From Alcanivorax sp. (GTDB lineage: Bacteria; Pseudomonadota; Gammaproteobacteria; Pseudomonadales; Alcanivoracaceae): a stretch of 64,000 nt of DNA. A program made the position numbers and the translations under genes. Of this stretch, positions 61,036-64,000 are shown piece by piece. A model generated the notes under the pieces. The model saw only the letters and a program-made list of their open reading frames with translations. It was not told the origin of the DNA and ran no database searches. Location: contig NZ_CP051240.1 of NCBI RefSeq assembly GCF_017794965.1, positions 2,170,001 through 2,234,000 of the forward strand, written 5' to 3'. Numbering within the stretch: position 1 is the stretch's first letter; the number at the start of each line of letters is the position of its first letter.

Positions 61036-62568
61036 TTACCAGGCGAAATCCCGGGTCCATTCAGCCCCTGCCGTCCAACGCTCACGTTCTTCAAAGGGCG
61101 TGACGATGGGCTCGTCGCTGGCGGACACCAACCAGTGGAAGGTGCCGCCCAGTAGGGGGTGGCCAATACGGAGTTCTGCCAGTGTTACATCCTGCTCTTC
61201 GATGGATTGCAGGATTTGATTGCCGTCCTCTGGCACCTGGGCACGCGTCACACCCTCCTGGTTGAGCGTGGCCTGGGTCAGATGCAGGGCGAGGGTAACA
61301 TTGCTACGAAAATATTGTTGTATGCCAAAAGTAACCGCACGGGCATCTCCTTCCCAGGTACTGGCGATGTTTCGGCCATGGTGACGGAAGCCACTTTTGT
61401 AGGTGCCGTGCTCGTACATGGTGTTATAGCGGCGTTCGCTGATCCAGCTACCGGCCACGGTTTCAGTCGCCTCCACGAACCAGCGCTGGGAGCCATTGCC
61501 CAGGCCCGAGACCAGATCGAAACCCGCCAGCGAGGAGAACTTTGAGGGCAACCCGCCCGCTTCATCTTCCCCCATGAACTGGCCGTACAGGCCCATGGGG
61601 GTATTCCAGGGGCTGAATGAGTAACGGAAGTCGAACCCGGCGATCTGGTTGCTGGGGTCGTCATCGTCGTCAAAGCCGGTACTTTCGCCGTTATCCTTGC
61701 CGATAAAGGCATCCCAGAACGCCTCCAGATCCTGGGGGCGGCCTTCCCCGCCCCATTGGGCCAGGCGTGACAGCCCGATTTGCAGGGAATCCAGCGGCTG
61801 AAACACGAAGCGGGCCCCCAGCACTTTGGCGTCCGGGATGGCGCGGTCATGCTCCAGCTGCCCAGCGATGAGCTGCAGGTCCCAGGGGCCGATCCAGCGC
61901 AACCAGGGGGTCTCCGGGGCGGTGAGCATGTGGCGGGACAGCCACAGGCCCGGCACCGGACGGGCATTATTGGACAGCGCCAGGGAGCTTTGCCAGCCCG
62001 GCCCCCACCAACGGTCAATAGCCCCCACGCCCAGCTGCCAGTTCCCCATGATGCCGGCGATGTAGGAATCATCGAAGCGCAGGTGCTGGTCGTCCCGGTC
62101 GCCGTCGGCGTAGCTCACGGCCAGCCGGCCGGACCAGTGCTGGCCGGTGGTATAGAGCGCAACCTGCCCGGTAAAGGAGTCTTCAGGCTGGGTATCAAAG
62201 GCGGTGTACAGCGGCTCCTGATTGGCGCCGCCCAGGGTAACGGTGGCACCACGGGTGTTATTGCGGGCCAGACGTTCTGCGGTTTGCAGGTACTGGTAAT
62301 GATCGCTGGTCTGGCAGGCCCGGGCCTGGGCATCCGGTAGCTGTTGCTGGCTCAGGCGCAGGGCGCGGTCAACGGCGGCCCAGCTAATCGGCCAGCTCAA
62401 TGTCAGGCCTTTCAGACAGCCTTGCGTCTGCAACACTTCAATGTGGTGGCGTGCGGTCAGGTCGCCAGTGGGTACCCAGGGGGTGGCGCCATGGGCGTTG
62501 GACAGGCCAAGCACTAACAGGCTGGCAATCCAGTAACTTGCACGGCGAGACACTCTCACAAAGGACAT
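61036..62568 (-). CDS. wzi: Capsule assembly protein Wzi
   Basis: A 510-residue outer-membrane protein with a cleavable signal (YWIASLLVLGLSNAHGA). The pattern of alternating beta strands and motifs DDSYIAGIMGNWQLGVGAIDRWWGPGWQSSLALSNNARP, in shorter pieces WWGPGWQSSLALSN and NWQLGVGAIDRWW, is characteristic of Wzi, an 18-strand barrel lectin that anchors capsule at the cell surface. The C-terminal Trp fits an outer-membrane barrel end. The ATG at 62568 follows AGGATAGG; an ATG 33 bases upstream lacks a leader. It opens the wzi-wza-wzb-wzc operon. Confidence 0.93.
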   Translation of the reverse strand: MSFVRVSRRASYWIASLLVLGLSNAHGATPWVPTGDLTARHHIEVLQTQGCLKGLTLSWPISWAAVDRALRLSQQQLPDAQARACQTSDHYQYLQTAERLARNNTRGATVTLGGANQEPLYTAFDTQPEDSFTGQVALYTTGQHWSGRLAVSYADGDRDDQHLRFDDSYIAGIMGNWQLGVGAIDRWWGPGWQSSLALSNNARPVPGLWLSRHMLTAPETPWLRWIGPWDLQLIAGQLEHDRAIPDAKVLGARFVFQPLDSLQIGLSRLAQWGGEGRPQDLEAFWDAFIGKDNGESTGFDDDDDPSNQIAGFDFRYSFSPWNTPMGLYGQFMGEDEAGGLPSKFSSLAGFDLVSGLGNGSQRWFVEATETVAGSWISERRYNTMYEHGTYKSGFRHHGRNIASTWEGDARAVTFGIQQYFRSNVTLALHLTQATLNQEGVTRAQVPEDGNQILQSIEEQDVTLAELRIGHPLLGGTFHWLVSASDEPIVTPFEERERWTAGAEWTRDFAW

Positions 62569-63392
62569 CCTATCCTGACGGTTGCGACTTAAGGGGCGCA
62601 TTATGAAGGTTCGATCTTGTCATCTATATGACAAGAAGCCGCATTTTACAGTTTGTTTACCGTAATGCGAACGGTTTGCGGCAGTTCACAACAAGAAACA
62701 CACAAACGTGGTTGTTCTACCCCCTCGGCGGGACCGGTGTTGAAGGGTTGGCGTCAGCGGGAATCAGAAATAGCCCGCCCCGGGGCCTAATGCTGCTCGT
62801 TTCATTAACTGTGGTTATGGCGTCTTGTGGGAGCGTGCTTGCACGCGAATGACGCGCCGTGAAATAAAGGCTTCGCGTGCAAGCACGCTCCCACAGCTTA
62901 AATGAACAGCATTACGGCGTGGGGCCGGCCTTGTATAAGAAAGCAGGCAGGCTACTTGCTGGCCTTTCCACTAAAGACCTCACCCTTGAGGGCCGAATCC
63001 GGCGGGGATCGCCTGCAGGCAGGCTCCTACCGAAAATCGTCGCTTTCGGCCATGCCCTGAAGAGGACAGCTCTCCCACAGCGAACCTTGCCTGTTTGTCC
63101 TTGTGGGAGACTCAGCTTGCTGAGCGAATGGGGTCTTTCTTGGTCTGGAAACAGAATTGTATGGAGAGAGTTATCCGGGCGCCTGCTATCGCGGTCGAAC
63201 GACCGCTCCTACGGTTATCTCCCGCTCGCGGGAGAGGGGTTGGGGAGAGGGAGGCCAGTCTTACGGGGCACTCCAAGCTATTGAAATAAAAAGAAATGCC
63301 CTTCGCTCTCCTTCCCACGCAAACCGCAAAGGAGACCTTTCTTGCTAGATGGGAGCGGCATTGCGCCATGCCCTGCCCCGGTTTCGGCAGGA
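62569..63392. repeat. Gap upstream of wzi with REPs and a C-rich repeat
   Basis: In 824 bp no gene is seen. A GTGG-class doublet has identical CGTGC/GCACG arms at 62827-62849 (plus) and 62872-62894 (minus). Others are 63008-63030 (minus), 63103-63128 (plus, ACTCAGCTTGCTGAGCGAA head) and 63189-63212 (minus, GTAG class). CTCCCGCTCGCGGGAGAGGG at about 63220-63240 is a palindrome followed by a G-rich run, similar in kind to the C-rich stretch at 907-953. Confidence 0.75.
62616..62635. promoter_or_regulatory. Perfect palindrome upstream of wzi
   Basis: CTTGTCAT-CTAT-ATGACAAG has perfect 8-bp arms and lies 48 bp before the wzi ATG. On the minus strand TAAAAT stands just upstream of it as a possible -10 box, so the palindrome could be an operator near the transcription start. 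Confidence 0.5.
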
Positions 63393-63923
63393 TCAGCGGG
63401 CATCAAGTGGCTGTTGGGGAACCCTGTTCAGGTTTTCCAGGGTATAACCTTGCTCCACGGCCACCGCCTTGAGCGCTTCCAGGGTTTGTTCACTGATCTG
63501 CGGCTCGCGGGCCATGATCCACAGGTAATCCCGTTTCTGGCGGCCGATGACGGTGTAGCGGTAATCCTCATCCACATACAGCACCCGGTAGTCAGCCTTG
63601 AAGGGCCAGATAAAGCGCATGCCCCAGATGGCGGGGTTCTCCCGGCTGACAAACCCAGTGGGGGTCATCTGCTTGAACTCCCCGTTGAAGCTGTTCTTGC
63701 GGAAGGTGAAGGTGGTCGCCACCTTGTTGGGGCCAACCCGCTGATAACGCTCCACGGCATTATGGGCGCCCTTCTCCGGCAAGGTGGGGATGTTGGCGAT
63801 CACATACCAATCCCCCATGAAGCGGTCGAGATCAAAGGGGGACGCGACTTTTACCGGGTCTTCAGGAACCGTTTGGCAGGCTTGCAGCATAAGAAAACTC
63901 GCGATCAATAGTATCCAGCGCAT
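63393..63923 (-). CDS. blc: Outer-membrane lipocalin Blc
   Basis: A 176-residue lipoprotein. The signal LIASFLMLQAC has a lipobox Cys near residue 17. The mature part has the lipocalin first motif FMGDWYVIANIP with the invariant Gly-x-Trp, and later VLYVDEDYRYTVIGRQKRDYLWIMAR, in short YTVIGRQKRDYLWIMAR, the second conserved block. Blc-type proteins bind fatty acids or lysophospholipids in the outer membrane. The ATG at 63923 has GGAG six bases upstream. Nothing links it to the polysaccharide operon. Confidence 0.93.
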   Translation of the reverse strand: MRWILLIASFLMLQACQTVPEDPVKVASPFDLDRFMGDWYVIANIPTLPEKGAHNAVERYQRVGPNKVATTFTFRKNSFNGEFKQMTPTGFVSRENPAIWGMRFIWPFKADYRVLYVDEDYRYTVIGRQKRDYLWIMAREPQISEQTLEALKAVAVEQGYTLENLNRVPQQPLDAR

Positions 63924-64000
63924 TATGAACTCCAATGTTGAACACAGTATTGCGGCGCACGGGACAAGGCGGGGTGAAGGAGCGGGATAGTGGCAGACAG

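Overview
The window is a chromosomal segment of a gammaproteobacterium. The zipA-smc-cysZ-uvrB-aspartate aminotransferase order, the marine-type polysaccharide genes and the dense extragenic palindromes fit Alcanivorax or a close relative; this assignment is inference from gene content, not a database match.

Layout. 1-11 kb is core genome: the 5' part of zipA, smc, cysZ, uvrB, an aspartate aminotransferase and tRNA-Asn(GUU). 11-24 kb holds an undecaprenyl-phosphate sugar transferase, two small glycosyltransferases, a sulfotransferase-like protein, and the precursor genes galE, algC-type mutase, pgi, a divergent UDP-glucose dehydrogenase-like gene and galU, plus a VanZ-like gene. 24-27 kb holds cysC (APS kinase), a four-helix-bundle protein and an SLC13-type anion permease. 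28-32 kb holds a WbpM/PglF-type 4,6-dehydratase and a beta-CASP nuclease. 33-54 kb is one long leftward gene train with tiny gaps and many ATGA overlaps: flippases, a polymerase candidate, glycosyltransferases, three sulfotransferases, aminosugar genes (pglE/D/C/A-like) and the dTDP-sugar genes rfbB, rfbA, an aminotransferase and a WbqC-family gene. 54-62.6 kb has the UDP-HexNAc epimerase and dehydrogenase pair (wbpP/wbpO-like) and the export operon wzi-wza-wzb-wzc. A lipocalin (blc) closes the window.

How the genes work together. pgi, mutase, galU and galE feed UDP-glucose and UDP-galactose. wbpP/wbpO-like enzymes would give UDP-N-acetylhexosaminuronic acid. The PglF/E/D set would give UDP-diacetylbacillosamine-type sugar, loaded on lipid by the PglC-like transferase and extended by the PglA-like enzyme. 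RfbA/B plus the aminotransferase and WbqC-family protein point to a dTDP-aminosugar. Units would be flipped by Wzx-type proteins, polymerised by a Wzy-like protein and exported by Wzc/Wza under Wzb control, with Wzi at the surface. Four PAPS-type sulfotransferase-like genes, with cysC, a permease and cysZ nearby, suggest a sulfated polysaccharide.

Intergenic DNA is unusual. About 60 copies of a REP family (GTAG or GTGG, then GAGC and a variable hairpin) fill nearly every gap. A GTAG-class tandem REPIN array (7.5 units of 92-95 bp) abuts a REP-associated tyrosine transposase (RAYT) whose stop codon lies inside a REP. A RAYT remnant lies near 9 kb beside GTGG-class REPs. A second repeat family consists of 7-bp-period heptamer arrays, often just after, or even supplying, gene stop codons. 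The 39-50.5 kb part is visibly richer in A+T than its flanks, consistent with transfer.
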